A stretch of DNA of 64,000 nucleotides from NCBI RefSeq assembly GCF_963082655.1, contig NC_081555.1, positions 16,231,650 to 16,295,649 on the forward strand. Reading direction: 5' to 3'. This DNA is from Stomoxys calcitrans (taxonomy: Eukaryota > Arthropoda > Insecta > Diptera > Muscidae). Below are positions 50,156 to 62,197 of this stretch, in pieces (the first letter of the stretch is position 1; every line of letters starts with the position of its first letter). Under the pieces are notes generated by a model that was not told the DNA's origin, searched no databases, and saw only the letters and a list, made by a program, of their open reading frames with translations. Position numbers and translations under genes: made by a program.

Positions 50156-52840
50156 ATTTTTATTAGTTTTGAAAATTTGAGTCAGCGAGAAACATTTCTA
50201 TGCAAATTTGTCTCAGCGAAAAAATTTTCTATAAAAAATTTGTCTCAGAGAGAAAATTTTCTATAAAAATTTGTCTTAGCGAGAAAATTTTATATAAAAA
50301 TTTGTCTCAGCAAGAAAATTTTATATAAAAATTTGTCTCAGCAAGAAAATTTTATATAAAAATTTGTCTCAGCGAGAAAATTTTCTATATAAATTTGTCT
50401 CAGCGAGAAAATTTTCTATAAGAATTTGTCTCAGCGAGAAAATATTCTATAAGAATTTGTCTCAGCGGGAATATTTTCTATGAAAATTTGTCTCAGCGAG
50501 AAAATTTTCTATGAAAATTTGTCTCAGCGAGAAAATTTTCTATGAAAATTTGTCTCAGCGAGAAAATTTTCTATGAAAATTTGTCTCAGCGAGAAAATTT
50601 TCTATGAAAATTTGTCTCAGCGAGAAAATTTTCTATGAAAATTTGTCTCAGCGAGAAAATTTTCTATGAAAATTTGTCTCAACGAGAAAATTTTCTATGA
50701 AAATTTGTCTCAACGAGTAAATTTTCTATGAAAATTTGTCTCAACGAGAAAATTTTCTATGAAAATTTGTCTCAACGAGAAAATTTTCTATGAAAATTTG
50801 TCTCAACGAGAAAATTTTCTATGAAAATTTGTCTCAACGAGAAAATTTTCTATGAAAATTTGTCTCAACGAGAAAATTTTCTATGAAAATTTGTCTCAAC
50901 GAGAAAATTTTCTATGAAAATTTGTCTCAACGAGAAAATTTTCTATGAAAATTTGTCTCAACGAGAAAATTTTCTATGAAAATTTGTCTCAACGAGAAAA
51001 TTTTCTATGAAAATTTGTCTCAACGAGAAAATTTTCTATGAAAATTTGCCTCAGCGAGAAAATTTTCCATGAAAATTTGTGTCAGAGAGAAAATTTTTTA
51101 TAAAAATTTGTGTCAGAGAGAAAATTTTTCTATGAAAATTTGTCTCAGCGAGAAAATTTTTTATGAAAATTTGTCTCAGCGAGAAAATTTTCTATGAAAA
51201 TTTGTCTCAACGAGAAAATTTTCTATGAAAATTTGTCTCAACGAGAAAATTTTCTATGAAAATTTGTCTCAACGAGAAAATTTTCTATGAAAATTTGTCT
51301 CAACGAGAAAATTTTCTATGAAAATTTGTCTCAACGAGAAAATTTTCTATGAAAATTTGTCTCAACGAGAAAATTTTCTATGAAAATTTGTCTCAACGAG
51401 AAAATTTTCTATGAAAATTTGTCTCAGAGAGAAAATTTTTTATAAAAATTTATCCCAGAGAAAAAATTTTCTATAAAAATTTGTCTCAGCGAGAAAATTT
51501 TCTATGAAAATTTGTCTCAGCGAGAAAATTTTCTATGAAAATTTGTTTCAGCGAGAAAATTTTCTATAAAAATTTGTCTCAGCGAGAAAATTTTCTATGA
51601 AAATTTGTCTCAGCGAGAAAATTTTCTATGAAAGTTTGTTTCAGCAAAAAAATTTTCTATGAAAATTTGTCTCAACGATAAAATTTTCTATGAAAATTTG
51701 TCTCAACGAGAAAATTTTCCATGAAAATTTGTCTCAACGAGAAAATTTTCTATGAAAATTTGTCTCAACGAGAAAATTTTCTATGAAAATTTGTCTCAAC
51801 GAGAAAATTTTCTATGAAAATTTGTCTCAACGAGAAAATTTTCTATGAAAATTTGTCTCAACGAGAAAATTTTCTATGAAAATTTGTCTCAACGAGAAAA
51901 TTTTCTATGAAAATTTGTCTCAACGAGAAAATTTTCTATGAAAATTTGTCTCAACGAGAAAATTTTCTATGAAAATTTGTCTCAGCGAGAAAATTTTCTA
52001 TGAAAATTTGTCTCAGCGAGAAAATTTTCTATGAAAATTTGTCTCAGCGGGAAAATTTTCTATGAAAATTTGTCTCAGCGAGAAAATTTTCTATGAAAAT
52101 TTGTCTCAACGAGAAAATTTTCTATGAAAATTTGTCTCAGCGAGAAAATTTTCTATGAAAATTTGTCTCAGCGAGAAAATTTTCTATGAAAATTTGTCTC
52201 AGCGAGAAAATTTTCTATGAAAATTTGTCTCAGCGAGAAAATTTTCTATGAAAATTTGTCTCAGCGAGAAAATTTTCTATGAAAATTTGTCTCAGCGAGA
52301 AAATTTTCTATGAAAATTTGTCTCAGCGAGAAAATTTTCTATGAAAATTTGTCTCAGCGAGAAAATTTTCTATGAAAATTTGTCTCAGCGAGAAAATTTT
52401 CTATAAAAATTTGTCTCAGCGAGAAAATTTTCTATAAAAATTTTTCTCAGAGAGAAAATTTTCTATGAAAATTTGTCTCAGCGAGAAAATTTTCTATGAA
52501 AATTTGTCTCAGCGAGAAAATTTTCTATGAAAATTTGTCTCAGCGAGAAAATTTTCTATGAAAATTTGTCTCAGCGAGAAAATTTTCTATGAAAATTTGT
52601 CTCAGCGAGAAAATTTTCTATGAAAATTTGTCTCAGCGACAAAATTTTCTATGAAAATTTGTCTCAGCGAGAAAATTTGTCTCAGCGAGAAAATTTGTCT
52701 CAGCGAGAAAATTTTCTATGAAAATTTGTCTCATAGAGAAAATTTTTTATGAAAATTTGAATCAGCGAGAAAATTTTCTACGAAATTATCTCAGCGAGAA
52801 AATTGTTTATGAAAATTTGTCGCAAAGGTAAAATTTTCAA
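50156..52840. repeat. 31-bp satellite array 1, about 85 copies
   Basis: Period 31 bp with core AAAATTTTCTATGAAAATTT followed by GTCTCAGCGAG or GTCTCAACGAG. The two variants occur in blocks: CAACGAG about 50680-51040, 51200-51420 and 51660-51970; CAGCGAG elsewhere. Degenerate at both edges. Confidence 0.95.
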
Positions 52841-53430
52841 TTTCTGTAGCGTTAAAAGTGCATAAATCGATGATTTATTCTGTTTTAGCTGCATGGACTA
52901 TAACACATTTGGGATCTCCTAGGTATCATAAATCAGGCTACATGAGATTAACTTTTATATCCACTTTTACTTGCATGTATTTCAAATTCGCATATTTTTC
53001 CAATTTTATATTGAATTTTAAATTTTGTAACACTTTCGCAAAACCTATTTTTGGCATTTCTCTATGTCCATTGGTAAATTTTATTTAATTTTCAATAAGC
53101 TATGCAGTTTTTCGAATTTCTTTTTTTAGAAATTCACATCTTAGGTGCTTCGTTTGTTTCAGTTTTATCTGCATCTCCAAGACATTGAAAAAGCAACAAA
53201 GAAAAAGTTTATTTTGTTGTATGTCACCAACCATTCAAAATAATTTCACTTTGCTCACTGTATGGCAGAGTTATGGTCTCGTATGATAGTTACGCTTGTG
53301 GAATTGTTAATATCTGCCTCTATTGTTTGGGTAGTTTTAAGTACCTTATGACGCACCGTAAAAAAAAGATACAAAATACTATGAAACACTTTAAAGAACT
53401 CAATTTCCACGAAAGGTAACACGCACAAGT
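52841..53430. other. Intergenic or leader-intron sequence
   Basis: AT-rich. A plus-strand 76-codon frame at 52858 has no domain. Nothing called. Confidence 0.4.
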
Positions 53431-53432
53431 AC

Positions 53433-53640
53433 CTGACGGCCTTTGTTTTGGTTTGCTGTATATTTGCCGTTGTTAACACGAACTTGACTTTAAGCCGGTC
53501 TTCAAACTACTGAAGTCTGGCCATGGAATTCTTAAGAAATTTGTTAAGCCATTGAAGCAAAGGCCAAAAGAAATGGTTCTCGCTCTCTTTCTTTCTCTGT
53601 TTATATACTCTCTCTCTCTCTCTCTCTGAGATATTTAGGT
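53433..53640 (-). promoter_or_regulatory. Candidate GAGA/TATA promoter and leader exon of the DLK-like gene
   Basis: On the minus strand an uninterrupted (GA) run of about 21 nt (53608-53628) is followed directly by GTATATAAAC (TATA at 53607-53601). About 170 nt further is a splice donor, GCCGTCAG|GTACTTG (53433). The next downstream feature on this strand is the UTR acceptor at 49767. I infer a distal promoter and non-coding first exon; the intron would contain satellite array 1. Confidence 0.45.
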
Positions 53641-53947
53641 CAAACGGGTCTTGAGAGTCTCTGAAAAGAGCAGATAGCATGGGAGTAAGTGTTGACTGAG
53701 AGTGGTCAAAAAGCATGCACGTAGTGTAATGTTTTGAGTCGGTGTTAAGTGCTTTACTGCTTGTTGTTAAGGTGCGCATGCGTATTAAAAAGAATTGACA
53801 AACAAGTTATTGAGACCATATTGATAAGAAACAATAACGTAATGTGTTATTAAAATTTATTGGGTCAGTATTCAAGATGCTTTGAAAGCATTTGTTGTTT
53901 TTGGATGTTTAGCACTATGGAGGAGGGGAAAGTAAAAAAAATTATAA
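53641..53947. other. Region upstream of the candidate promoter
   Basis: Unique-looking sequence; a minus-strand 90-codon frame overlapping it (53779-53507) runs through the GA tract and TATA box and is not supported as a gene. Confidence 0.4.
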
Positions 53948-54375
53948 AAAAAAGAAAGTAAAGATGTATTAAAGGCAGATTTTTAAGACAAATTTTCATA
54001 GAAATTTTTCTTGTATAAAAACTTGTCTCAGAGAGAAAATTTTTTATAAAAATTTGTCTCCGAAAGAAAATTTTCTATAAAAACTTGTCCCAGAAAGAAA
54101 ATTTTCTATAAAAATTTGTTTCAGAGAGAAAATTTTCTTTAAAAATTTATCTCAGCAAGAAAACTTTCTATAAAAACTTATCTCAGCGAGAAAATTTTCT
54201 ATAAAAATTTATCGCATACAGAAAATTTTCTATAAAAATGTATCTCATAGAGAAAGTTTTCTATAAAAATTTGTATCAGTAACAAAATTTTCTATGAAAA
54301 TTTTTCTCAGCGAAAAAATTTCTATGAAAATTTGTCTTAAAAATCTGCCTTTAATACATTTTTACTTTCTTTTTC
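53948..54375. repeat. Inverted-repeat unit bounding the start of satellite array 2
   Basis: A left arm of about 63 nt (53948-54010) and a right arm (54312-54375) are reverse complements with one mismatch and one single-base indel. Both include 'tattaaaggcagattttt' or its complement. Between them lie about ten degenerate 31-bp monomers. This is the structure of a TIR element with internal tandem repeats. Confidence 0.85.
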
Positions 54376-55545
54376 TCAGCGAGAAAATTTTCTATGAAAA
54401 TTTGTCTCAGCGAGAAAATTTTCTATGAAAATTTGTCTCAGCGAGAAAATTTTCTATGAAAATTTGTCTCAGCGACAAAATTTTCTATGAAAATTTGTCT
54501 CAGCGACAAAATTTTCTATGAAAATTTGTCTCAGCGACAAAATTTTCTATGAAAATTTGTCTCAGCGACAAAATTTTCTATGAAAATTTGTCTCAGCGAC
54601 AAAATTTTCTATGAAAATTTGTCTCAGCGACTAAATTTTCTATGAAAATTTGTCTCAGCGACAAAATTTTCTATGAAAATTTGTCTCAGCGACTAAATTT
54701 TCTATGAAAATTTGTCTCAGCGACAAAATTTTCTATGAAAATTTGTCTCAGCGACAAAATTTTCTATGAAAATTTGTCTCAGGGAGAAAATTTTATATGA
54801 AAATTTGTCTCAGCGAGAAAATTTTCTATGAAAATTTGTCTCAGCGAGAAAATTTTCTATGAAAATTTGTGTCAGCGACAAAATTTTATATGAAAATTTG
54901 TCTCAGCGACAAAATTATCTATGAAAATTTGTCTCAGCGACAAAATTTTCTATGAAAATTTGTCTCAGCGACAAAATTTTCTATGAAAATTTGTCTCAGC
55001 GACAAAATTTTCTATGAAAATTTGTCTCAGCGACAAAATTTTCTATGAAAATTTGTCTCAGCGACAAAATTTTCTATGAAAATTTGTCTCAGCGACAAAA
55101 TTTTCTATGAAAATTTGTCTCAGCGACAAAATTTTCTATGAAAATTTGTCTCAGCGACAAAATTTTCTATGAAAATTTGTCTCAGCGACAAAATTTTCTA
55201 TGAAAATTTGTCTCAGCGACAAAATTTTCTATGAAAATTTGTCTCAGCGACAAAATTTTCTATGAAAATTTGTCTCAGCGACAAAATTTTCTATGAAAAT
55301 TTGTCTCAGCGACAAAATTTTCTATGAAAATTTGTCTCAGCGACAAAATTTTCTATGAAAATTTGTCTCAGCGACAAAATTTTCTATGAAAATTTGTCTC
55401 AGCGACAAAATTTTCTATGAAAATTTGTCTCAGCGACAAAATTTTCTATGAAAATTTGTCTCAGCGACAAAATTTTCTATGAAAATTTGTCTCAACGACA
55501 AAATTTTCTATAAAAATTTGTCTGAGAGACAAAATTTTCAATATT
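54376..55545. repeat. 31-bp satellite array 2, about 38 copies
   Basis: Same monomer as array 1, but almost all copies end GTCTCAGCGAC. The CGAC variant dominates here and is nearly absent from array 1. Confidence 0.95.
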
Positions 55546-56181
55546 CCTTAACTTCATTTTGTCTTGGACTACATTTTCTTTTGAAGTTTTCTGATCGATT
55601 TCGGTGTCAATCTTCGTTGTCATAATTTATCTAATTTGTATTTGCTGGTGTCAAACACATGGTCAAATTGGCCAATCGTCTCTTTTGTCCAATTATATGG
55701 AATTTATGCCAATAAAATTCATTCTCAGGGTTATATTTTCCCACAAATATTTTCAAGACATCACAACATTTACGGTTTGGTCATAATTAACAAATGCTTG
55801 TTGGCCTAGTTTGCCGCCCAGACATCGTTTTCAAATTTTCACTTTTTTTCTTCTCATCTAATTTGAAATGTCTTTGGCATCTATAATTAATTTAACATTG
55901 AACTTAAAATAGAAAGGCATAATTATGAGAACTGAAAAAAAAAATAAAACAAATATTTAAAATTTGTTTGTAAACAAATCGGCTCGAAGACGGAACAACA
56001 ACAACAGCAACCACAACAACAATAAATAACATATTAAAACAAATATTCTTGTAATCATTGATCGCCACTTGTTATGGGTCAGAAGATCGTAAGCACAGCG
56101 GAGACGACGAGACAAAGATAACAACAAAAACTCATACAGCGATCTCATTGAGATGAAACTCAATGGGAGGGAATGTGATAA
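55546..56181. other. Intergenic sequence upstream of the SVWC gene
   Basis: AT-rich with a short CAACAA-type stretch near 55996-56026. No gene or repeat assigned. Confidence 0.4.
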
Positions 56182-56743
56182 GGTTTCTCTCATTCGCACA
56201 GTATGCGGGCCAATTGGGCGGCAAAAGGGTTGCCAACGCTTATTTTTAAATATGTACTGTGGGAATATTTTTTTTTAATTTTAATTTTTTTTTTAAATTA
56301 TTTATTAATAATTGAAATAAAAATTGTAATTAAAAATTTTAAAATAAGAAAATACAAAATGTTATTATTTAATTTATTTTTTTTTATTTTTTATTTTATT
56401 TTATTTTATTTATTTATTAATTTTTTTTTTCTTATTTGCCAAAATTCATATCCCTTATATTTGGTTTTTCTCATTCGCACAGTATGCGGGCCAATTGCGC
56501 GGCAAAAGGGTTGCCAACGCTTATTTTTAAATACGTACTGTGGGAATATTTTTTTTTAATTTTAATTTTTTTTAAATTATTTATTAATAATTGAAATAAA
56601 AATTGTAATTAAAAATTTTAAAATAAGAAAATACAAAATGTTATTATTTAATTTATTTTTTTTTTTATTTTTTATTTTATTTTATTTTATTTATTTATTA
56701 TTTTTTTTTTCTTATTTGCCAAAATTCATATCCCTTATATTTG
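56182..56743. repeat. 281-bp tandem duplication upstream of the SVWC gene
   Basis: Copies 56182-56462 and 56463-56743 start 'ggtttctctcattcgcacag' and 'ggtttttctcattcgcacag'. They include 'ggcaaaagggttgccaac' and a long T/A-only stretch, and they differ at only a few bases, mostly T-run length. The second copy ends about 255 bp before the start codon. Confidence 0.92.
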
Positions 56744-56843
56744 GTTTTGGCCGCCCTCTTAATTTTTTATTCGGTTTACATTGGCAACCCTGATTAAAGC
56801 AAGCGGCCGGTCGGTCATATCGTATCGGCAACTTTGTTTTTAT

Positions 56844-56850
56844 TTCAGTG
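56844..56850 (+). promoter_or_regulatory. Candidate initiator of the SVWC gene
   Basis: TTCAGTG matches the fly initiator TCAKTY closely except for its last base. It lies about 150 nt before the ATG, and no TATA is seen at -30. Weak evidence. Confidence 0.3.
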
Positions 56851-57000
56851 CATTTTGAATATTCGCTGTGAAAACACTTTTTCGGTTCTTTTGCCACGAT
56901 TGCTCGATATTTTCCCTTGGCTTTTCAATTTTCCCTTATCACATTATTAGCTACGCGTATCAACGTGAAAATTCTTTAAACAAACCCATATTCAATCAAA

Positions 57001-57457
57001 ATGGCAGCGGAAAAACATAATTTCTGGTATTTATGTCTAATTGCCGCCACATTTGCCATGGTGTTTTCCCTAGTGAGCCATGATGCGGAAGCATATCAGA
57101 TGGTGATACCTGCAGGTATTTCATTTGGCGGCTGTTGTCCGTCTGACTGGTTGATGTTGTTGACCAATTTTGTTCTAGAATGATCTGGAATTGTTTGAAT
57201 GGTCATCGTTTATAAATATTTTTCATATACATGTGTGTGTGTGTGTGTGTGTGCTTTTGTGTATGCAATCATTTTTCCAACTGCTTTCCTCGGCCATAAT
57301 GTGTTTGTGTATCAATTTGAGTAAACAATCTTCCCTTTTTAGGTGAAGATGGAAATTGCACATATCGTGGTGATAAGCTGGAACCGGGTCAGCAGCCGGG
57401 ACCGGTACCATGTCAGCGTTTAACTTGCAATGACGATGGCACTGTTCTAGTGGAGGG
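57001..57457 (+). CDS. SVWC (Vago-like) secreted protein, first two coding exons
   Basis: Exon 1 57001-57115 and exon 2 57343-57457, in phase (1 then 2) with donors GCAG|GTATTT and GAGGG|GTGAGT and acceptor TTTTTAG|GTGAAG. The start context (CAATCAAAATGG) is ideal for flies. Residues 1-31 or so form a signal peptide ending HDAEA. The mature part has the single von Willebrand C opening pattern: G-x-C-T-Y-R-G, then C-Q-R-L-T-C-N, three of the usual eight cysteines. SVWC proteins of arthropods include Vago, an induced antiviral or nutrition-responsive secreted factor; whether this member has that role cannot be told. The remaining cysteine exon is not in the next 6.5 kb, so the gene is partial here. 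Confidence 0.75.
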
Positions 57458-57960
57458 GTGAGTATTGGTTGATTGATTATAATTTCAATATGTAGGGGAT
57501 TTTAGTGGATGGACCACAAACTAAATCCAAACTTCTTAAACCATGGATGCAATTTTTAAAGGAGTATTCATTGCCCTTAGTGAAACTATCAGCAAAAGTT
57601 TTTTGAAATTTTACGTAGAATACCTATGTTCACTACGCCAGTTAACCATAGGCAAAAAATAGGGACTAAATTCGAAGATGGTTCACTGGATCTGTGAAAA
57701 TATAGTTGGGACGATTCTGAAATACTTTTTTGGTAGTATTAAGCAATGCGATGGTGAGATAATGTGCCATAAGGTTACAACATCAGGTGCAACGGCCATG
57801 TTGTCTTGACATAAGTGGAACGGCTTTGCCAAATAACCTGACTAAAACGTGGGGAGGCAACTCTGGATGCCAGGTCCTTTGATATACTGATTTGGTGTAA
57901 GGCAGCCCTTGCTGCGAAAGGAGGTAAGAGGATGGGTGAATAGATTGAAGTTGGGAGTCA
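57458..57960. other. Intron 2 of the SVWC gene, no feature
   Basis: Unique-looking sequence without splice-bounded frames. Confidence 0.4.
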
Positions 57961-58190
57961 ATTATAACATTGTCGAACTACTGAGTTGACTGAGTTGAGA
58001 AGGAGATGATAAGGCGGAAATTTTGAAAACGAAACCACGGATGCAGGAATGGAAAGGAGGGAACCTAGCACAAATCGCACCTGGTAGCACTTGTTACATA
58101 GATGGCTCCAATCTAAGGTTGACAGCGGTTTAGTTCTCTCTAGCGTAGAGAGAAACAGATGAAACTGAGCTCTTCTCAAAAGTGGATATC
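57961..58190. pseudogene. Possible retrotransposon RNase H scrap
   Basis: A plus-strand YIDGSNLRLTAV-like segment near 58095-58130 resembles the DGS opening motif of LINE RNase H domains. Broken by stops. Confidence 0.3.
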
Positions 58191-59285
58191 ACATTCGTTT
58201 TCTAATCTCCTTTTATTTAAACGCCTAATTGCAAAAGTCAGAAAATATTTCCGGTTTCGGGTATGGACCCTAAAAACTACCAATATCGAGATCCACTGCC
58301 TTTAAGAGCCAAATTGTCATGGTGAGCAAAGACGTCCTATTTGGGGGTTGCTATAAGGGTGGGACGTCCCTTTGGCAATTGGTCCCGAACATTGATATTC
58401 GATTCGTGGTCTACTTCCAAATACCTTTCATTTGAGCCCCATATTTCGATAGACGGCAAACATGATCGGTTTGGGAGGTGCTTTGGAGTATGGGGCGGCC
58501 ATTCAGAGACATGGCCTTGAAAGTATATTTCATATTCGAGTTCTACTTTAAAATACCTCTTATTTGAGCCCCATATTGCAATGGTCAGCAACTACTTCCT
58601 ATATGGGTAGTGGGGTAGCCCCATAGACAATTTCCCGAATATTGATATAGAATTCGTGCTATACTCCCAAAGACCTTTCCTTTTGAGCCCCATATTGCTA
58701 TGGTCGTAAATTTTTCCTCTTTAGGGCATGTTTTTGGGGAGGGACGGCCTCCCCAATATTTGGTCCCGCATTTAGATATCAGTTTTGTGTTCTACACTCA
58801 AATATCTTTTATTTAAGCCCCATATTGCCATGGTTCCTAAATAAGCCATGTTTGGGGGATGTTTTGGGGAAGGGGTGGACCCCCAGAAACTTGGTCCCAC
58901 ATTTGTATATCAAAATCTGAACACTTGGTCCGACAATTGTATATCAGATTCGTTTTATAATTTTAAATACCTTTCATTTGAGTCCCATATTGGTCTACAT
59001 ATATATTTTGTAGGTTTTGGGTGGGGCGCCCCCCCCCCCACCCAGGTATCCCATCCGAAATTTGGATACCGAATTTTTGTTTTTAGGTTACTATAAGCAA
59101 GCACACAAAATTTCGCTTAAATCGCACCACCCATTTCCGAGATCTGGCGTTTCTGAAAAATAGGGTAAGGGGAGCGTCCGCCCCCCCTTCAGATATCAAA
59201 AAATGTAGTAACCTATTTTCATCACGGGATCATTATGCACCATCTGTGAAACACGCAAAAAACTAAACACAAATTGATTTTCATA
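58191..59285. mobile_element. Family-2 element
   Basis: Six or more units with 'aatacctttcatttgagccc', 'catattgc.atggtc' and 'ggggaggga.gg.c' blocks and a (C)11-like run near 59028. It runs into a shortened tail. Confidence 0.7.
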
Positions 59286-59289
59286 TATA

Positions 59290-59885
59290 AGAAGATAAAC
59301 TTGGACAAGTCAAAAAGAGTGCTAAGTTCGGCCAGGTTTAATCTTGGGAACCCACCACCAAGGATTCTGCTAAAAATTTATACAAAATAAATTTTGTTGA
59401 AGGGCATAATTTTATTCTACATATTAAAGCTTCTAGGAACCGATGAAGGATGATCGAGAGACAGGTTTACATGGCAGCTTTATCAGGTTATGGACTGATT
59501 TGGACCGCATTTGGCACAGTTGTTGGAAGTCGTAACAGAAGACCGCATGCAAAATTTCAGCCAAATCGTACAAGACTTGCGGCTTGTAAGGACTCAAGAA
59601 GTCAAATCGGAACACTACATGCAAAATTTCAACCAAATGGGACAAAAATTTCGACTTATAAGGGCTCAAGGAGTCAAATTGGGAGATCGGTTGATATGGG
59701 AGCTATATCAGGTTATAGACTGATTTGGACCGTATTTGGCACAGTTGTTGGAGGGAGTAACAGAAGACCGCATACAACATTTCAACCAAATCGGGCAAAA
59801 ACTGCTGCTTCTATATGCTCAAGAAGTCAAATCGGGAGATCGGTTTATGTGGGAGCTATATCTTAATCTGTACCGATACAGCCAA
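59290..59885 (+). mobile_element. DINE-like element (right end lost)
   Basis: Left terminus 'gtgctaagttcggccaggtt' and 'gggaacccaccaccaaggat', then about three units. It breaks off into the dispersed repeat at 59890. Confidence 0.75.
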
Positions 59886-59889
59886 TCTT

Positions 59890-60210
59890 CGACGTGAGCT
59901 ACCGGGCGCGTCCACAGGTTGCGGATAGTGGAATGCTCCATACGGAATAGCTACAATGGCAGTCGAGGACAATCAGCGGTATCGAGCGGAAAGTCTCAGT
60001 GAGAGTGGTCGGGCGGCACCGGCTCTTGCACAAATACTGAGTATTTGATACGCGATATGACAAGGCGAGTTATACGTGCCTTTAAATAACCAATGGTCAC
60101 TCTGTTCCTGCGGCGATCGGTCCTTTGGAGCTTGCTCACCTACAGAAGCTTGACGAGGATTGCCACCTCCACATGAAAATGTGGTTACAACAACAACAAC
60201 AACGATAGGC
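59890..60210 (-). repeat. Dispersed repeat with (CAA)n end
   Basis: Matches 30755-31190 block by block, terminating in 'gttacaacaacaacaacaac' at about 60184-60204. It could be a LINE 3' end or a SINE-like unit. Confidence 0.55.
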
Positions 60211-60790
60211 CAGTGTTTCTTTAAATTTTGGCATCCTTGTAAAGATTGATTTTGATCTCGGGTCCGTACTCTGCTGTGTTCAGTAGTTGAACACCGCGTA
60301 TGAAAGACCTGCGACTGTTTTTTTGGTCGCGGATAAGCCCTTAGCCCAAGCCATATACCTGAAATCATTGAAATTCCCTCAAAACATATCACATACGCAA
60401 GACCGGCGTATGGTTTAATGATCGTGGCTGAGCATTTCTGGGAATATCCCTGTTGAAACCGTTGAAATTCGTCTTGTCTTAGTTTCAGAAGAGACCTCCT
60501 ATAGGAAGTCGTACATCTGCAAGGTCACCCAGTTCAAAGAATAACTGCCTCCCCAATATGGAAAGCATGTGCCGCTTTAGGCCCGGGGCAGAAACAATGC
60601 AAATGCGCCATAATATCCTCCTCACATTTATCAAAACAGCTCCTGCTGTAATAATTATACAGGATTTCGGCCCATGGATATTGGAATTGGGCCGCCAGGT
60701 GATCTATCGCACAGTATCTGGATATGATACCTCTAGTAGCGCTCAGTGAACTTCTGTCAAAAACCTGCAACTCCTTTGTCATTTATCCTT
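60211..60790 (-). pseudogene. LINE C-terminal scraps
   Basis: A minus-strand segment with SCFDKCEEDIMAHLHCFCPG (60782-60534) matches the Cys/His region found at the C-terminus of LINE ORF2 proteins. The rest of the stretch is unassigned. Confidence 0.5.
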
Positions 60791-60849
60791 CTTCAGTCGA
60801 CGGTAGACCAGATTGCCTTGGAAGTTTGGCATCCATGTTAAGGATTTGA

Positions 60850-61765
60850 ACATTGATTTGACATTGACATTGATTCTACTATGCTCAATTATTCGACAAT
60901 ACCAACAGCCTATTAAAAGCCAGCAGCTTCTTTGGTCGCTTATAGGCCAGATTGTGCAGGAAGTTTGGCATCCATGTTAAGAGCCCCACATCGACTCCCC
61001 ACTTAACTATGTTCAGTAAAATGAAAGCGGTAAACCTCTTCAAGTCTAGATTAGGCCACATAATTTTGGAATGCTCACAGTCCCCTCTTTGTGACCATCT
61101 ATTATTCGTTTTCCTTCGGGTCTGGTCCTGAAAACTTAGCTTACATGTCGCCAGAGGCATACCCACAGATTCAAGTATCCCTGGTTGGTGTAGGGTAGTT
61201 CCTAGTCTCGCAAGTTCGTTTGCTTTACAATTCCCTGGGATATCTCTGTGGCCCGGCACCCAGTGCAGGTGAATTTTGAACTGTTCAGCCATCTCGTTGA
61301 GATATCTGCGACACTCGAGGGCGGTTTTTGTGTTCAGAAATACGTTCTGCAGGGATTTAATGGCTGCCTTATATCTTAGCCATTCCATCACCATACACAC
61401 TGCAGTGGTCGTTGAGTACACCCCAAAGCCCACCTAGTCGTCTAGTTTGGAACCATCCCTATAGAAGTCTATGTAACTTCTGGTTAACAGGGATATCGTA
61501 GTTCCAATCGGTTCTATCAGGAAAAGTGGTACAGTACTTTTTCTCAAAAAGCGGCTCAGGTAGGGTGAAATCCACACTGCCTGGATCATTGGATATTGTA
61601 TTGTAACCTCACGGCAGTGGTCGCTGCAATTTGGGTAGCCACAGGGCATAAGATATAGCATTAAATTCAGTGCATCAGGTGGTGTCGTCCTCAGTGCGGC
61701 TGTGATGCACAAACAAGCCATCATTTGGATCCGATTAAATATTGAGCAATAGGTGGACTTTTGAA
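60850..61765 (-). pseudogene. Non-LTR retrotransposon fragment, sister of the 19.6-kb copy
   Basis: Minus-strand frames 61724-61434 (CLCITAALRTTPPDALNLML, then FYRDGSKLDD) and 61433-60885 (LNEMAEQFKIHLHWVPGHRD, IPGNCKANELARLGTTLHQP). The closest relative in the window is the fragment at 19600-20950, but this copy keeps a VPGHRDIPGN motif that is VPDHRDIPGN there. It abuts GTCT microsatellite at its right (5') end. Confidence 0.82.
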
Positions 61766-62140
61766 GCGCCGTCCGTCCGCCATATGGTTTGTCTTTCTAT
61801 CTGACATTCTATCTGTCTTTCTTTCAAATTGTCTGTCTGTTTTTCTGTCCATATTTATGCCTGCCTTTCTGTTAGTCTTTCTGTCTGTCTGGCTTTCCGT
61901 CTGGCCGATCATCTGTTGTTATTAATGGCAAAAAATTCAAATTTTTCCATACGATTTCCGTGTTTCTGTCCGCCCGTCTGCCTGTCTGTCCGTATCTTCG
62001 TCTATCAGTGCTTCTGTCTGTCTTTCCGTCATTGATTCTGCCTGTGTTTCTGCCTGTGTTTCTATCTGTCTTACTGTCTGTGTTTCCGTTTGTCTGTCTG
62101 TTGTCAGTCTATTCGTCCGTCTGTCCGGCCTTCAGTCCAT
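61766..62140. repeat. Degenerate (GTCT)n tract
   Basis: Imperfect CTGT/TTCT/GTCC repeats immediately adjoining the LINE fragment, ending in a DINE unit scrap ('caaaaggcgcatttatcagc'). Confidence 0.8.
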
Positions 62141-62197
62141 CCATCTGTCCACAAAAGGCGCATTTATCAGCCAATTTTCTTAAAATTTGCAAAAATA

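Noticed and set aside
50156..55545. CRISPR-like regular repeat array
   Set aside because: The repeats are contiguous 31-bp satellite monomers with no unique spacers, in a fly genome.
55957..56559. Small frames upstream of the SVWC gene (80 and 118 codons)
   Set aside because: They run through low-complexity T/A sequence in the duplicated upstream block; no signal, domain or splice support.
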